Assembly (NCBI RefSeq): GCF_026240095.1 | Contig: NZ_JAPIVG010000004.1 | Span: 186,001 to 250,000, forward strand | Direction: 5' to 3' | DNA length: 64,000 bases | Origin: Pedobacter sandarakinus | Lineage (GTDB): Bacteria > Bacteroidota > Bacteroidia > Sphingobacteriales > Sphingobacteriaceae | Shown: in pieces, positions 1 through 9,586 of the stretch | Position numbering within the stretch: position 1 is the first letter of the stretch | Layout: every line of letters starts with the position of its first letter | Program-made: the position numbers and the translations under genes | Notes under the pieces: generated by a model | Seen by the model: only the letters and a program-made list of their open reading frames with translations | What the model was told of the DNA's origin: nothing | The model's database searches: none

Positions 1-2510
1 TAAAGGTGAAATTTATCCAAAACCGCCGCTGTCGAAGCATCATCCGCATTCCACATCGATGTTATAATGTTATCACATCCTGCGTAAGAAAAAGCCCTGG
101 CTAAACTCATTAATCCTTCTCCATGTACGCTCGCTCCTGTTCCACTCTCACAAGCACTTAAAATCACCAGCCCCGTATTGCGAAGTTTTAAATTATAAAT
201 TTCTGGCAAGTACAGCTTTTTTTCCAAGTCCGAAACATCTGCATCAGGATAGAAAGCAATGTAAGATTTGTTTGGAGAGTCATTATCGACCGTGGCATGG
301 GTGGCCAAATGTATTAAGCCATAGTTTGAAGATAGCTTTAGGAAATTACTTTTACTTGCTGATCTTCCTAGCAACTTCATCCCGATAGGACGTGCTATTT
401 CTTTTGGAGAAGAGGGCAATGCCGGCCAATCCGCACTTCCACTTGCATTAAATGGTGCCACGCCAAGCATTTTAGCTTTATGATAATCGAAATTATGGTT
501 CTCATCTAATAGCAACCTGCAAGCGTAATTATAAGTCACTGAAAACTGACTAATTACGGTGTTTCCTTCATCATCTGCCAGCACCTCGAAAGGAATTTTA
601 TTCAACTCATCATCTGGAATAATATATAAGTGGTGTTTCGCCGAAATATTTGCCTTAGCAGGCTTCACCAGCGAACGATAAATTTTCTGACTGAGCACCA
701 TCACTTCTCTATTATGATTTCCATCCTTTAAGCGAAGAAGTTTTTCGAAACGGTTTAATACTGCAAAGAAATTGGCATCTATTGCGCTACTAAATGTATG
801 GAAGCTGTTATTTGTGATGACAAAACACAATACACTCTTATTCCCGATATGATAAGACAACACGGCTGAGGAAGCAGGTATACTTCTCTGGAAAGCGGCG
901 AGAGATAATGCCTCGGAATGCGACGCAAGCTCTTGATGATTGTCTGCTGCCCTTATTTTCTGTTGGATATCTGTAAGCTTAAGGATGTTATCGTTTAGTT
1001 CCCGCTTAAAAACGCTTAACTTGGCGGTATCAGCTTCAACTGATGCGCTAATTGAAATGCGGGTAATACGGGTTTTAAGTGCATCTTCAAGCGACAAAAG
1101 TTTACCTGAAACCTTGCTGCTGGCGCCCAGTTGCACCGCTGCTCTGGATAAACTCAGGATAGAAGCTTTGTTCTCCTCATCCAGGACGAAAGCTTTCTCC
1201 AGATATGCTGTATTGTGAGTTAACTCAAAAAGCTGCAAGCAAACCGCAATTGCATTTTTATGGACGGTATATTTTCGGTCGCTAATTAATAATCGAGCTT
1301 CGTCATTATCATAAAATCTGGTGACCTGATCTGCCAGGTTGTAGAAAGCCTGGTAAGTATTTAATGCGCCGTCCAAATGAGCTACCTTTCGCCCCTGTTG
1401 ATAGAGCAATGTCTGAATTTTTGCTTTGGCAACAAAGGTTTCCATCAAATCGATGGTATTAAAAACGCCTGAAAAGTGCATTGGGTTTTGATTGATGTAC
1501 TTCGGATTAAATTCCGGATAAAAACACCTGATCGCATACTGATAAAACGATATGGCCTTGATCAACTCTTTTTTCATTGCCCATCCATCCCCTGTAAGTT
1601 TCAAATTATTACCTAGGATACTATTGAAACCTTTATCTTTCGTTAGGCTTCTGCTCAACCGCAAATAGTTGAGCGCAACATCAGGCTGTTTTTTTAACAG
1701 GTACGCGGCCGCCAGATCATTTAATAGTTTAGCACTTTTATCTTTTATTTTCTCAAAATAATATATCGCACTATCAGGCTTGTTCACCGCCAGATAGGCC
1801 GAACCTAGGTTATGATAGATTTTTGTGGTTTCGATTTTATAATGCAACAGGTCTTTATAGATAACGAAAGCTTCTCGAAAGCGTTTTAATTTCCTAAAGG
1901 CAGAGGCCAAGTTACTCTGATAGGTTAAAAGCAAATCCCGGTCGAGACGGGCATTACTTTCGAGTACTGAAATGGCTTTTTCGTAATAGGATACACTTGT
2001 ATTATAATTTCCGGTAGAATAAGCAATGACTCCAAGCGTATTAAACAGCCTTTCTTGTTGATCTACTTTCGGAAATTTATCGGCTATTTTCTTCGCCTTG
2101 AGATAAAAGAGTTGAGCAGAGTCTAGCTTATCCTTTCTAAAATAACTATTACCGCAGTAAACATATGGTGCAAAAAGAATGGAGTCATTTAGTCCGCCAA
2201 TCTTAGGCTTAAGTTCAAAGGATTGCTTAAAAAAACCAATGGCTTCATCTTGCCTATCTAACACCTGCATAAAAGCGCCAACTTCGATGTAGGTTTTAAG
2301 TAAGAACAAATTGTCTGACTGTTTGTTGGTTAAAATCCCAATCACGCTAAGGTAGTGCTTTAGCGCAAGGGCATCGGTGGCGTCAGTTGGAGATGTCGAA
2401 TTAGCATACCTGGCTGCCAGTGAATATTGTTGTTTGTACGAAAGCGATTGTGCTTCCGCATTTGCGGCCAACATAAAAAGCGATAGTACAAAGAGAAGAT
2501 TTTTAACCAT
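1..2510 (-). CDS. Exported TPR-CHAT domain protease, 3' end beyond window
   Basis: The frame is open from an ATG at 2510 to the window edge (836 codons visible), so the C-terminus is missing. Residues 1-22 form a signal peptide ending in an AEAQS-like cleavage site. Residues ~30-330 read as TPR-type helical repeats, followed by more helices and then a CHAT (caspase HetF-associated with TPRs) domain from ~560. The expected catalytic dyad is present: His738 in ATHAT and Cys787 in SACESGTG. CHAT proteins are clan CD cysteine proteases. The signal peptide puts this one in the periplasm or envelope, unlike the cytoplasmic CHAT proteins of known defence systems. Its ATG directly abuts the stop of the upstream lipoprotein gene, so the two are probably translationally coupled. 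The substrate is unknown. Confidence 0.88.
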   Translation of the reverse strand, partial: MVKNLLFVLSLFMLAANAEAQSLSYKQQYSLAARYANSTSPTDATDALALKHYLSVIGILTNKQSDNLFLLKTYIEVGAFMQVLDRQDEAIGFFKQSFELKPKIGGLNDSILFAPYVYCGNSYFRKDKLDSAQLFYLKAKKIADKFPKVDQQERLFNTLGVIAYSTGNYNTSVSYYEKAISVLESNARLDRDLLLTYQSNLASAFRKLKRFREAFVIYKDLLHYKIETTKIYHNLGSAYLAVNKPDSAIYYFEKIKDKSAKLLNDLAAAYLLKKQPDVALNYLRLSRSLTKDKGFNSILGNNLKLTGDGWAMKKELIKAISFYQYAIRCFYPEFNPKYINQNPMHFSGVFNTIDLMETFVAKAKIQTLLYQQGRKVAHLDGALNTYQAFYNLADQVTRFYDNDEARLLISDRKYTVHKNAIAVCLQLFELTHNTAYLEKAFVLDEENKASILSLSRAAVQLGASSKVSGKLLSLEDALKTRITRISISASVEADTAKLSVFKRELNDNILKLTDIQQKIRAADNHQELASHSEALSLAAFQRSIPASSAVLSYHIGNKSVLCFVITNNSFHTFSSAIDANFFAVLNRFEKLLRLKDGNHNREVMVLSQKIYRSLVKPAKANISAKHHLYIIPDDELNKIPFEVLADDEGNTVISQFSVTYNYACRLLLDENHNFDYHKAKMLGVAPFNASGSADWPALPSSPKEIARPIGMKLLGRSASKSNFLKLSSNYGLIHLATHATVDNDSPNKSYIAFYPDADVSDLEKKLYLPEIYNLKLRNTGLVILSACESGTGASVHGEGLMSLARAFSYAGCDNIITSMWNADDASTAAVLDKFHL

Positions 2511-3332
2511 TTAATTTCCGACAACAATGATGCACGGTGGTCTAGGCCTGGCCAAACTTACTGATTTTGAAGCTAAACTGAGTAAGTTCTGGGTACTGGT
2601 TGCTGTGCTTTGCGCATCTGTGCCCGCTGCCAATACCGTGGTTCTTCTGGTGGCAAGCAGTTCCGTTAAATATTTCGGAATTTCTCCGGCATTGCGGTAA
2701 AAGTAAATTTTTATGTTAATGCCATTAACAGTCCGGTTACTACCATCATTTAATCGGTAAACAAGCTTAACCTGTTCTGTAGCACCTGTATCAATCGCTT
2801 GGTTTCTTATAGATTGTGCAAGATTAATTACCCCGTTCTCTCCATTCAAAACAATACCGGCCTTCTTGCAACTGCCACCTTCATCAAAAACATTGTTTTT
2901 GCCAGCATTGGGAAATGATAACTTTGCATCAGCGTTGTATATTGGCCTTGCAATAGAATCACCCAAAGCAAGATTAAAAATTTTATCGGCATAGTTGATA
3001 CCCGAAATGGTGAGGTAACTCTTCTGAGTTTCTGTAGAACCATCTGGCGTGAACAGCACCAGGTAACGCAAGCCAGTTTCGCTTTGGTTAACATCGATGT
3101 AGCCAGTTCTCTTATCAATCTTTAACCCCTCTGGTAGAGAAACATAACTACCAGATAAAGCCTGAACAGGTTTTACAACCACATTACTACTTTGAATGTA
3201 GAAGATAGAATCTGGATATAATTTCTGGCTCTGGACTGTAGGTTCATCTATATTTTTACTTGATTTTTTACAAGCCCCAAAGCAAAATACCAGAATAAAA
3301 ACCCACGCCGTATTAAAATTTCTACCTAACAT
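2511..3332 (-). CDS. Lipoprotein of unknown function, coupled to the CHAT protease
   Basis: 273 residues. The N-terminus is a lipoprotein signal with lipobox FGAC (Cys21), then a Lys/Ser-rich linker. The body (~35-235) is predicted mostly beta (VSLPEGLKIDKRTGYID, then repeated short strands), resembling Ig/cadherin-like domains of Bacteroidota surface lipoproteins. The last residues are an unusual tail, RPRPPCIIVVGN, with a single Cys near the C-terminus. The stop codon (2511-2513) directly precedes the CHAT gene's ATG. I do not recognise a named family. The coupling suggests a partner, anchor or substrate of the CHAT protease, which is inference from context only. Confidence 0.85.
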   Translation of the reverse strand: MLGRNFNTAWVFILVFCFGACKKSSKNIDEPTVQSQKLYPDSIFYIQSSNVVVKPVQALSGSYVSLPEGLKIDKRTGYIDVNQSETGLRYLVLFTPDGSTETQKSYLTISGINYADKIFNLALGDSIARPIYNADAKLSFPNAGKNNVFDEGGSCKKAGIVLNGENGVINLAQSIRNQAIDTGATEQVKLVYRLNDGSNRTVNGINIKIYFYRNAGEIPKYLTELLATRRTTVLAAGTDAQSTATSTQNLLSLASKSVSLARPRPPCIIVVGN

Positions 3333-3394
3333 GTTAAATATGAATAATAAAATGAGTCGCCTGCCACAAACTAAATTTAAGCATTAATCTCTAA

Positions 3395-3402
3395 CAAATT
3401 TA
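3395..3402 (-). promoter_or_regulatory. Candidate -7 element for the lipoprotein/CHAT pair
   Basis: On the minus strand this octamer reads TAAATTTG, matching the Bacteroidota -7 consensus TAnnTTTG, about 60 bases before the lipoprotein start. I do not see a good TTTG -33 element at the normal spacing, so this is only a candidate. Confidence 0.3.
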
Positions 3403-3613
3403 AGCTTTGATTCCAAGATTAATCATTGAGGTTTAAAAATACTATAAAATATTTCTGCGCCTAATAACTGTTTACGCGATTGCATTTTATTGTTAGTAAA
3501 CGCACACACAAAAAATGTAACCAATAAAATATTAAATCAAAGCAATCGTAAAACCATCATCCGAGCGAGAACTTATCACCCAAATCTTTAGAGATTAGCC
3601 TTCGTTTGCAAAG

Positions 3614-4066
3614 TTAATCGCGTTCACAATGTTGCCTAAGCTGTTTCGGACCTTGTGGCCAGATGAATGCTGTAGTTTGCTTCTTCCAGCCCATGCTTTT
3701 GTAAAATGCATCTGCACCGGGTGCGGCACTTAGATTCACAAAGTGATAATCAACCAGCATCTGGTTGAGCGCAGTTACTAAATATTTACCCAGGCCTTTC
3801 CCCTGATAATCAGGGTCTACTACGATATCTGCCAGCATGGCGTAATAACGTCCGTCTCCCACCACCCGGCCAAAAGCAATGATAACGTCTTGATGATAGA
3901 TAAAAACGGTAATGGAACTCATTTGAAAGGCTCGCTTGATCTCTTCCTCTACACGATGTTTCCAATTTATTTTTTGAAACAACTGATGAACTCTTTTCCA
4001 ATCAACGGCATCGAGGTTGGGATTAAACTGGTAATCAAATTCAGGATTCTGCGTAAGGGTCGTCAT
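3614..4066 (-). CDS. GNAT family N-acetyltransferase
   Basis: 150 residues, the usual size for a single GNAT domain. The acetyl-CoA pyrophosphate-binding loop is visible as QGKGLG (88-93) after the beta-4 strand MLADIVVDPDY. The C-terminal part (AAPGADAFYKSMGW) matches the final beta-alpha-beta unit of the fold. GNAT enzymes move an acetyl group from acetyl-CoA to an amine. The substrate cannot be read from the sequence. No signal peptide is present, so it is cytoplasmic. It stands alone, divergent from the large DUF3857 gene. Confidence 0.9.
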   Translation of the reverse strand: MTTLTQNPEFDYQFNPNLDAVDWKRVHQLFQKINWKHRVEEEIKRAFQMSSITVFIYHQDVIIAFGRVVGDGRYYAMLADIVVDPDYQGKGLGKYLVTALNQMLVDYHFVNLSAAPGADAFYKSMGWKKQTTAFIWPQGPKQLRQHCERD

Positions 4067-4472
4067 TGGTTAAGGATGAATATTATTTGTAAATGTATTA
4101 ACAGTTTTAACATTATGTACCACCGAACAACCCTAAAATTTAGATAAAAGTTTGCATCATACTTTGGTTAAAAAAATGATGCACTGAAAGTGTTGGCAAA
4201 TAAAACAAATAGTATTCCTGAGTTTCGAATTTGTACTATATTTTTTCGATGCTACCTAAATAGGCCAGAGCACAGAGAGGAGCCCCCTCTGCAGTCGGTT
4301 AATTTTCACAAACACTTACTTTCCATTTGATTGCGCATCAGAAGACGAGCATTCATAAGTTTGATTTAGCCAATCCACGGCTTAAATTTTAGCTCTGGAA
4401 GCGTTTCTGATGGACTCAAATATTTTTCAACAAAAAAATAATCTTTATCAAAAAAATATTTATCATTGAAAC
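4067..4472. other. Gene-free divergent intergenic region
   Basis: This 406-base AT-rich spacer separates the divergent GNAT and DUF3857 genes and must hold both promoters. I see no good TAnnTTTG element at normal distance from either start, no convincing ORF and no strong hairpin. Confidence 0.5.
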
Positions 4473-7400
4473 ATGAACAAAACTCTCTCTCTGCTCTCTG
4501 CGCTACTATTGACTTTTTTTTATTCTAGCGCTCAAGACCTCAATTCTGCATGGCAAAGTTTTTTTAAAAACGATACTGAACAAGCCACGAAAGCTTTTAA
4601 AGAACTAGCTAACAAGCCCGAAACTGCCGAAAATGCGTATTTAGGCCTAAGCTTAATCTCTGATTTGACCTATTCGAGCGCTGATGCACTAGACTATTTT
4701 AAAAAATTTTACGGCCTTTCCAAAAACCAGGAGCCGTATATCTTCGCACTTTGGAAAAGCCCATCGATACATGATCAACCCAGCAAGGTTGGACCGGCTA
4801 ACTTCGCTTTAATCAACGAAATTGCAGTCAATAAAAATTTTGATGGTGCGATACACGCCATGGCCTATGGATCTATGGGATCGAAATATGAAAGTTCAAA
4901 AAAGATTGCAGAAGCGGATAAAGCTTATGCCCAAATTGGTTCGATAGACAACTGGCAAATCACCAGCCGTTTCGAAAATATTTCTACCAGTGGCTTCGAT
5001 AAAACTTACGATGTATTAGATAAACCACAAGCGGATGCTGTTTTTAGCGGAAAGCGCAATCTTAAGTTCGGATGGAGAAAAGTTCCGGCTACAAAACATA
5101 GTAAATGGTTCGATTTTACTTTTTATGATGACCCATATCAAGCCATTATGTTTGCGCAAACCTTTGTAAATGCTCCTGCAGAAATTAAAGGTCAGCTTCG
5201 AATTGGTGTTTCAGGTTCGGTAAAAGTGTGGGTGAATGACCAATTATTAATTAGTGAGGCGGAAGAAAGAAATAATGATCTTGACGCATATATTTCAACA
5301 GTGAAACTGAATGCGGGTTACAATAGAATCTTAGTTCAGGTTGGTGAAAGTTATGCCGGAAGCTCTAACTTCTTATTGCGGATAACCGATGAAAAAGGAC
5401 AGCCCATAAGTAACCTAACCAATGTGGACGAATATCAGCCCTATCAAAAAGAAACCGCATTTAAACCGGCACGATTAGATGCCCGTGCTTACGAGTTTTT
5501 TAGAACCGCGATAAAAAAAGACTCTTCCGATGTGCTTAGCCAAGTGCTAATGGCAAAGATGTACTTGCGTGATGACATCATTTTCGAGGCCAGAAATATC
5601 TTGGAGCAGTTGAGAAGTAAATTCCCAGAAAGCACTTACTTAAATGCGATGATGATAGAACTTCATGCAAAAGAAGAAAACAGAACGGGAATTACTACTG
5701 CACAAGAACAAATTAAAACTGCCGACCCTGAAGGTGCCCTTGGCTTAGATTTGCTTTTCGAAGAATACTATTCGCAAGATAATTTCGATAAAGCTGAGGA
5801 AGTTTTACAACGGATAGAGAAGCGCTTCGGACAAACAGAGAATGTTACTGCCAAACAAATTAAAATTGCCAGCAAGAGGAACAACCAGGATAAAGTTATT
5901 GAACTGGCAGAGAAGGCATATAAACAATGGCCAGACAACAACACTTTCATGTACCTGAAATATGTAATAGAGAACGAAGTAAAAAAGAATGCGCAGGCGC
6001 TAAATGTTGTTAAAAAATATGTAACGGAAAACGATGCCTACAACTATTCTAAATTCCTATCAGGGATTTATCTTGATAAAGCGGATGTGAATAATGCTGT
6101 CAACATCTATCTTCAGGAAATCAAAAATGATCCTATTGCAACAGGCATTTATAATGATTTAGCCAATGTCTACTATAAAATTCAAAAATATGATAAGGCA
6201 GAAGAGTACATGCTTAAAACAATAAAGCTCTCGCCATATATCAGTTCTTACTACCATACTTTAGGCCTTATTTACGAGGCCAAAAAAGATAAGGCAAAGG
6301 CCGATGAAAATTATAAAAAAAGCTTAAGTATTAACCCCAATAACTATGCGGCGCTTGAACAGTTAAGGAAATTAAACAATAAAAAAGATGTTTTCGAATA
6401 TTTTGAGCAGCCTGATATTAGTCAGTTAATTAAAAACGCACCGGGTTTGAAAGAGTATCCGGATGATCATAGCGTAATTTTAAATGAAGAAGTACAAGCC
6501 GTTGTATATGAAAACGGCGGTTCCGAAGAAAAACACTTTTATACTACAAAAGTACTTACCCAAAAAGGTTTAGAAGGTTTAAAAGAATATGATATCGCTT
6601 ACAATGGCGATCAAACACTGATTGTAGAGGTTGCCGAAGTTATTAAACCATCAGGCGTGAAAACACCTGCTGAACAAAACAACAATAACATGGTATTTAC
6701 GAATCTAGAAGTTGGCGATATCATCAACATCCGATACAAGTTACAGAATTACAATATCGGCAGCCTGGCCGCTCACTTTTGGAGTAGTTTTTACTTTACT
6801 CATGGCAATTCGTATGTAAACACCAAATATTCTCTATTAATCAATAAGGATAAAAAATTTAGCTACAAGTTTTCTGAAAATCCAATCGAAGTTCAAAAAA
6901 TCAGCATTGATGAATTCGATAAATATGTATGGCATGCTAAAAATCAAATAGCGCTTAGATATGAAGATAAGATGCCCCCACAAGATGATGTGACAAACAT
7001 ACTTTACGTTTCTACTATTCCTGATTGGAAATTTGTTGCAGACTGGTATAATAATATTGCCGCGGCAAAAGCCCGAAGCAGCTACGAAGTAAAATCTGTT
7101 ACCAATCAGTTATTTGGCAGCAAAAATGGAGATGATTTGCAGAAGATAAAAACAATTTACAAGTACATCACCCAAAATATTGCCTACAGCTCGGTTTCGT
7201 TCAGGCAAAGTGGTATCATTCCTCAGAATCCGGCAACGGTACTTAATACCCGAATTGGCGATTGCAAAGACGTATCTACCCTATTTGTAACCATGTGTAA
7301 AGAGGTGGGCGTAAATGCAGAACTTGTATTGGCAAAAACTAGAGATAATGGGCAAAATACACTGTTACTGCCAAGTATCGATTTTAACCATTGCATTGCC

Positions 7401-8201
7401 AAGGCGAATATCAACGGACAGGATTATTACTTAGAACTAACTTCAAATTCGTTGCCTTTCGGAACCTTTTACAATAGCGATCTCAGTTCGCCAATTTTAA
7501 ACATCAATAAAGCTACATCCACGCTAACCAAGCTAAACCCAACCAACCGAAGCGTTAATGCGATGAGTTACCAGACGGCTATCAAAATCAACGACAACAA
7601 CATGGAAATTACAGAGTCGAATTTTGATACCGGTGCAGCAGTAAGCTTTTTAATAAATGATTATAACAACCTATCATTGAAAGATCAGATCAAAAAAATG
7701 AAAGAGCAGTTATCCTCTCAATATCCTGAAAATGACGTGGCAGATTTAAGTTTCACCAACCTTGACCCGAAAAGTGCACTATCAGATACCATCGCTGCCA
7801 AGTCTACTTACACGCTTAAAAACGTATGCAAACCCGTTGCGGGAATGTCTATTTTTGCACTTCCATGGTCTGCCGCTATTTACCCTGCTGGTTTAACCAT
7901 TACCGAACCGCGAAACTTTGGTATCGACTTAACCCAACTATTTTATACAGATAAAACGAATGAAGAAATTGCGCTTGAACTTCCAACAGGTAAAAAACTA
8001 ATTGAACCAGTAAAGCCTTTAACAATCGACAATGAATACTTCAAATATGCATTGAGCAGCAAATCGCTAAATAACAAAGTAATTATTAACAGGACATTTA
8101 TCCTTAAAAAAGACTTTGTTGCCAAAGATAAAGTACAGGAATTCCACAGTTTGTACAAGAAATTGGCTGAATCAGACCAGCAACAATTGGCCTTCAAATA
8201 G
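4473..8201 (+). CDS. Exported TPR protein with DUF3857 and transglutaminase-like domains
   Basis: 1242 residues. Residues 1-20 are a signal peptide (ends SSAQ). Residues ~30-650 are largely helical with TPR repeats (e.g. NDLANVYYKIQKYDKAEEYM). A DUF3857 beta domain follows at ~670-850, then a transglutaminase-like domain with Cys931 in GDCKD and His973 in FNHC. Glu988 stands where the third catalytic residue is usually Asp. The C-terminal part is a beta domain of the DUF3858 type. This domain order is common in Bacteroidota. The proteins are exported, and no reaction is firmly established for the group. The gene is single and ends at a strong terminator. Activity is plausible but unproven because of the Asp-to-Glu change. 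Confidence 0.9.
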   Translation: MNKTLSLLSALLLTFFYSSAQDLNSAWQSFFKNDTEQATKAFKELANKPETAENAYLGLSLISDLTYSSADALDYFKKFYGLSKNQEPYIFALWKSPSIHDQPSKVGPANFALINEIAVNKNFDGAIHAMAYGSMGSKYESSKKIAEADKAYAQIGSIDNWQITSRFENISTSGFDKTYDVLDKPQADAVFSGKRNLKFGWRKVPATKHSKWFDFTFYDDPYQAIMFAQTFVNAPAEIKGQLRIGVSGSVKVWVNDQLLISEAEERNNDLDAYISTVKLNAGYNRILVQVGESYAGSSNFLLRITDEKGQPISNLTNVDEYQPYQKETAFKPARLDARAYEFFRTAIKKDSSDVLSQVLMAKMYLRDDIIFEARNILEQLRSKFPESTYLNAMMIELHAKEENRTGITTAQEQIKTADPEGALGLDLLFEEYYSQDNFDKAEEVLQRIEKRFGQTENVTAKQIKIASKRNNQDKVIELAEKAYKQWPDNNTFMYLKYVIENEVKKNAQALNVVKKYVTENDAYNYSKFLSGIYLDKADVNNAVNIYLQEIKNDPIATGIYNDLANVYYKIQKYDKAEEYMLKTIKLSPYISSYYHTLGLIYEAKKDKAKADENYKKSLSINPNNYAALEQLRKLNNKKDVFEYFEQPDISQLIKNAPGLKEYPDDHSVILNEEVQAVVYENGGSEEKHFYTTKVLTQKGLEGLKEYDIAYNGDQTLIVEVAEVIKPSGVKTPAEQNNNNMVFTNLEVGDIINIRYKLQNYNIGSLAAHFWSSFYFTHGNSYVNTKYSLLINKDKKFSYKFSENPIEVQKISIDEFDKYVWHAKNQIALRYEDKMPPQDDVTNILYVSTIPDWKFVADWYNNIAAAKARSSYEVKSVTNQLFGSKNGDDLQKIKTIYKYITQNIAYSSVSFRQSGIIPQNPATVLNTRIGDCKDVSTLFVTMCKEVGVNAELVLAKTRDNGQNTLLLPSIDFNHCIAKANINGQDYYLELTSNSLPFGTFYNSDLSSPILNINKATSTLTKLNPTNRSVNAMSYQTAIKINDNNMEITESNFDTGAAVSFLINDYNNLSLKDQIKKMKEQLSSQYPENDVADLSFTNLDPKSALSDTIAAKSTYTLKNVCKPVAGMSIFALPWSAAIYPAGLTITEPRNFGIDLTQLFYTDKTNEEIALELPTGKKLIEPVKPLTIDNEYFKYALSSKSLNNKVIINRTFILKKDFVAKDKVQEFHSLYKKLAESDQQQLAFK

Positions 8202-8243
8202 CAGATAAATCTCTGGAATTCAGAGTCTGTTCAAAGCTGTACT

Positions 8244-8281
8244 GCCCCCAAAAAGTTATACACTATTTGGGGGCTTTTTTA
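8244..8281 (+). terminator. Rho-independent terminator of the DUF3857 gene
   Basis: Perfect 9-bp stem GCCCCCAAA (8244-8252) with TTTGGGGGC (8266-8274), a 13-base loop and a run of seven T after it. Confidence 0.9.
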
Positions 8282-8475
8282 TGGCAAATTCCTATGGAAC
8301 TAAATCACGATAGCATCTCGTAATTAAAGTTATCACCTTTAATGCCGCATCTTTTAGACCATTTTCATCATAAAATGATATCAATATGCCTTAATTATTT
8401 ATAGTTTTAAAAAATTGCAGCATTCATTGATTCCAATTCAAACAAAACAAAGGTTTGCGGCATTTAATTAGCATC

Positions 8476-9576
8476 ATGAAAGAAATCAGGGAAATATTAT
8501 CGAGCTATGCCAAAGCACAAATTGATCGTAAACAATGTGCTTTGGCTACGGTAGTGAAGGTAGAGGGCTCTTCTTATCGAAGGCCTGGTGCCAGGATGTT
8601 GGTAACCGAAGATGGAATGCTCACTGGCGCCATCAGTGGTGGTTGCCTCGAAGGAGATGCGTTAAGAAAAGCCCTAACGGCAATCCTCCAACAAAAAAAT
8701 AAACTGGTTACCTACGATACAACAGATGATGACGATGCAAAGTTCGGTGTGCAATTGGGTTGCAACGGCATTGTACATATCTTGTTTGAGCCGATTCATA
8801 ACGATAATTTAAACAATCCCATCGAACTGCTAAGGAAAATTTCGGCTCAGCGACAACCTGCCGTATTGGTAACGCTCTTTTCGCTTAGTGGAATTAACCA
8901 ACCAGGCACCAGTATGCTATATACCGGGCTGCAGCAAATCGTCGCCAATGAAAATACCAGTAATGATCAGTTACTTGAAGATACCCGAAGAGTATTTGCT
9001 GAAAAAGACAGCCAGTTTAAAATTTACGATTTGGAAGGGCAAACAACAGATGCTTTTATTGAGTACATTAATCCACCTATTGCGCTGGTTATTGCAGGTG
9101 CAGGCAATGATGCACAGCCATTAGTAGAGATGGCAAACCTGCTGGGTTGGGAAATTACTGTTGCCGATGGCAGACCAGCACAAGTAACACAGGCACGTTT
9201 CCCAAAGGCAAACCACCTGGTGTTGGCAAATGCAGAACAACTTCTGAATAAAGTGGAGATTGATGATCAAACAGCTTTTGTTTTGATGACACACAACTAC
9301 AACTACGACCTGGAATTACTTGGAAATTTACTAAAAAGAGAAGTGAAATACATCGGGGTGCTAGGTCCAAAAAAGAAGCTACATCGCATGTACGATGATC
9401 TAAAGCTTGATAGATACGATGATCTTAACCAAGTGCATGGTCCTGTTGGGCTCGATATTGGAGCAGAAACCGCTGAAGAAATTGCCCTATCAATAGTAAG
9501 TGAGATAAAGGCGGTTTTCTCTGGTGCTTCCGCGAAACTGCTAAAAAACAAAACCACTCCAATTCACAACCTCTAG
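8476..9576 (+). CDS. XdhC/CoxI family molybdenum cofactor chaperone
   Basis: 366 residues from the ATG at 8476. An in-frame TTG at 8455 is less likely because it adds unconserved residues. The N-terminal XdhC/CoxI domain shows ATVVKVEGSSYRRPGARMLV and GAISGGCLEGD. The C-terminal Rossmann-like XdhC_C domain shows VIAGAGNDAQPL and VLMTHNYNYD. Proteins of this family (XdhC, PaoD) bind the cofactor, assist its maturation (sulfuration or cytosine-dinucleotide form) and insert it into xanthine-dehydrogenase-family enzymes. This gene opens the cofactor operon and probably serves the PaoABC-like enzyme encoded at 16.0-19.9 kb. Confidence 0.92.
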   Translation: MKEIREILSSYAKAQIDRKQCALATVVKVEGSSYRRPGARMLVTEDGMLTGAISGGCLEGDALRKALTAILQQKNKLVTYDTTDDDDAKFGVQLGCNGIVHILFEPIHNDNLNNPIELLRKISAQRQPAVLVTLFSLSGINQPGTSMLYTGLQQIVANENTSNDQLLEDTRRVFAEKDSQFKIYDLEGQTTDAFIEYINPPIALVIAGAGNDAQPLVEMANLLGWEITVADGRPAQVTQARFPKANHLVLANAEQLLNKVEIDDQTAFVLMTHNYNYDLELLGNLLKREVKYIGVLGPKKKLHRMYDDLKLDRYDDLNQVHGPVGLDIGAETAEEIALSIVSEIKAVFSGASAKLLKNKTTPIHNL

Positions 9577-9586
9577 AACCAATATT

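Noticed and set aside
940-1218. 92-codon plus-strand frame at the left edge
   Set aside because: It lies wholly inside the CHAT protease gene on the other strand, whose frame is open and carries recognisable domains.
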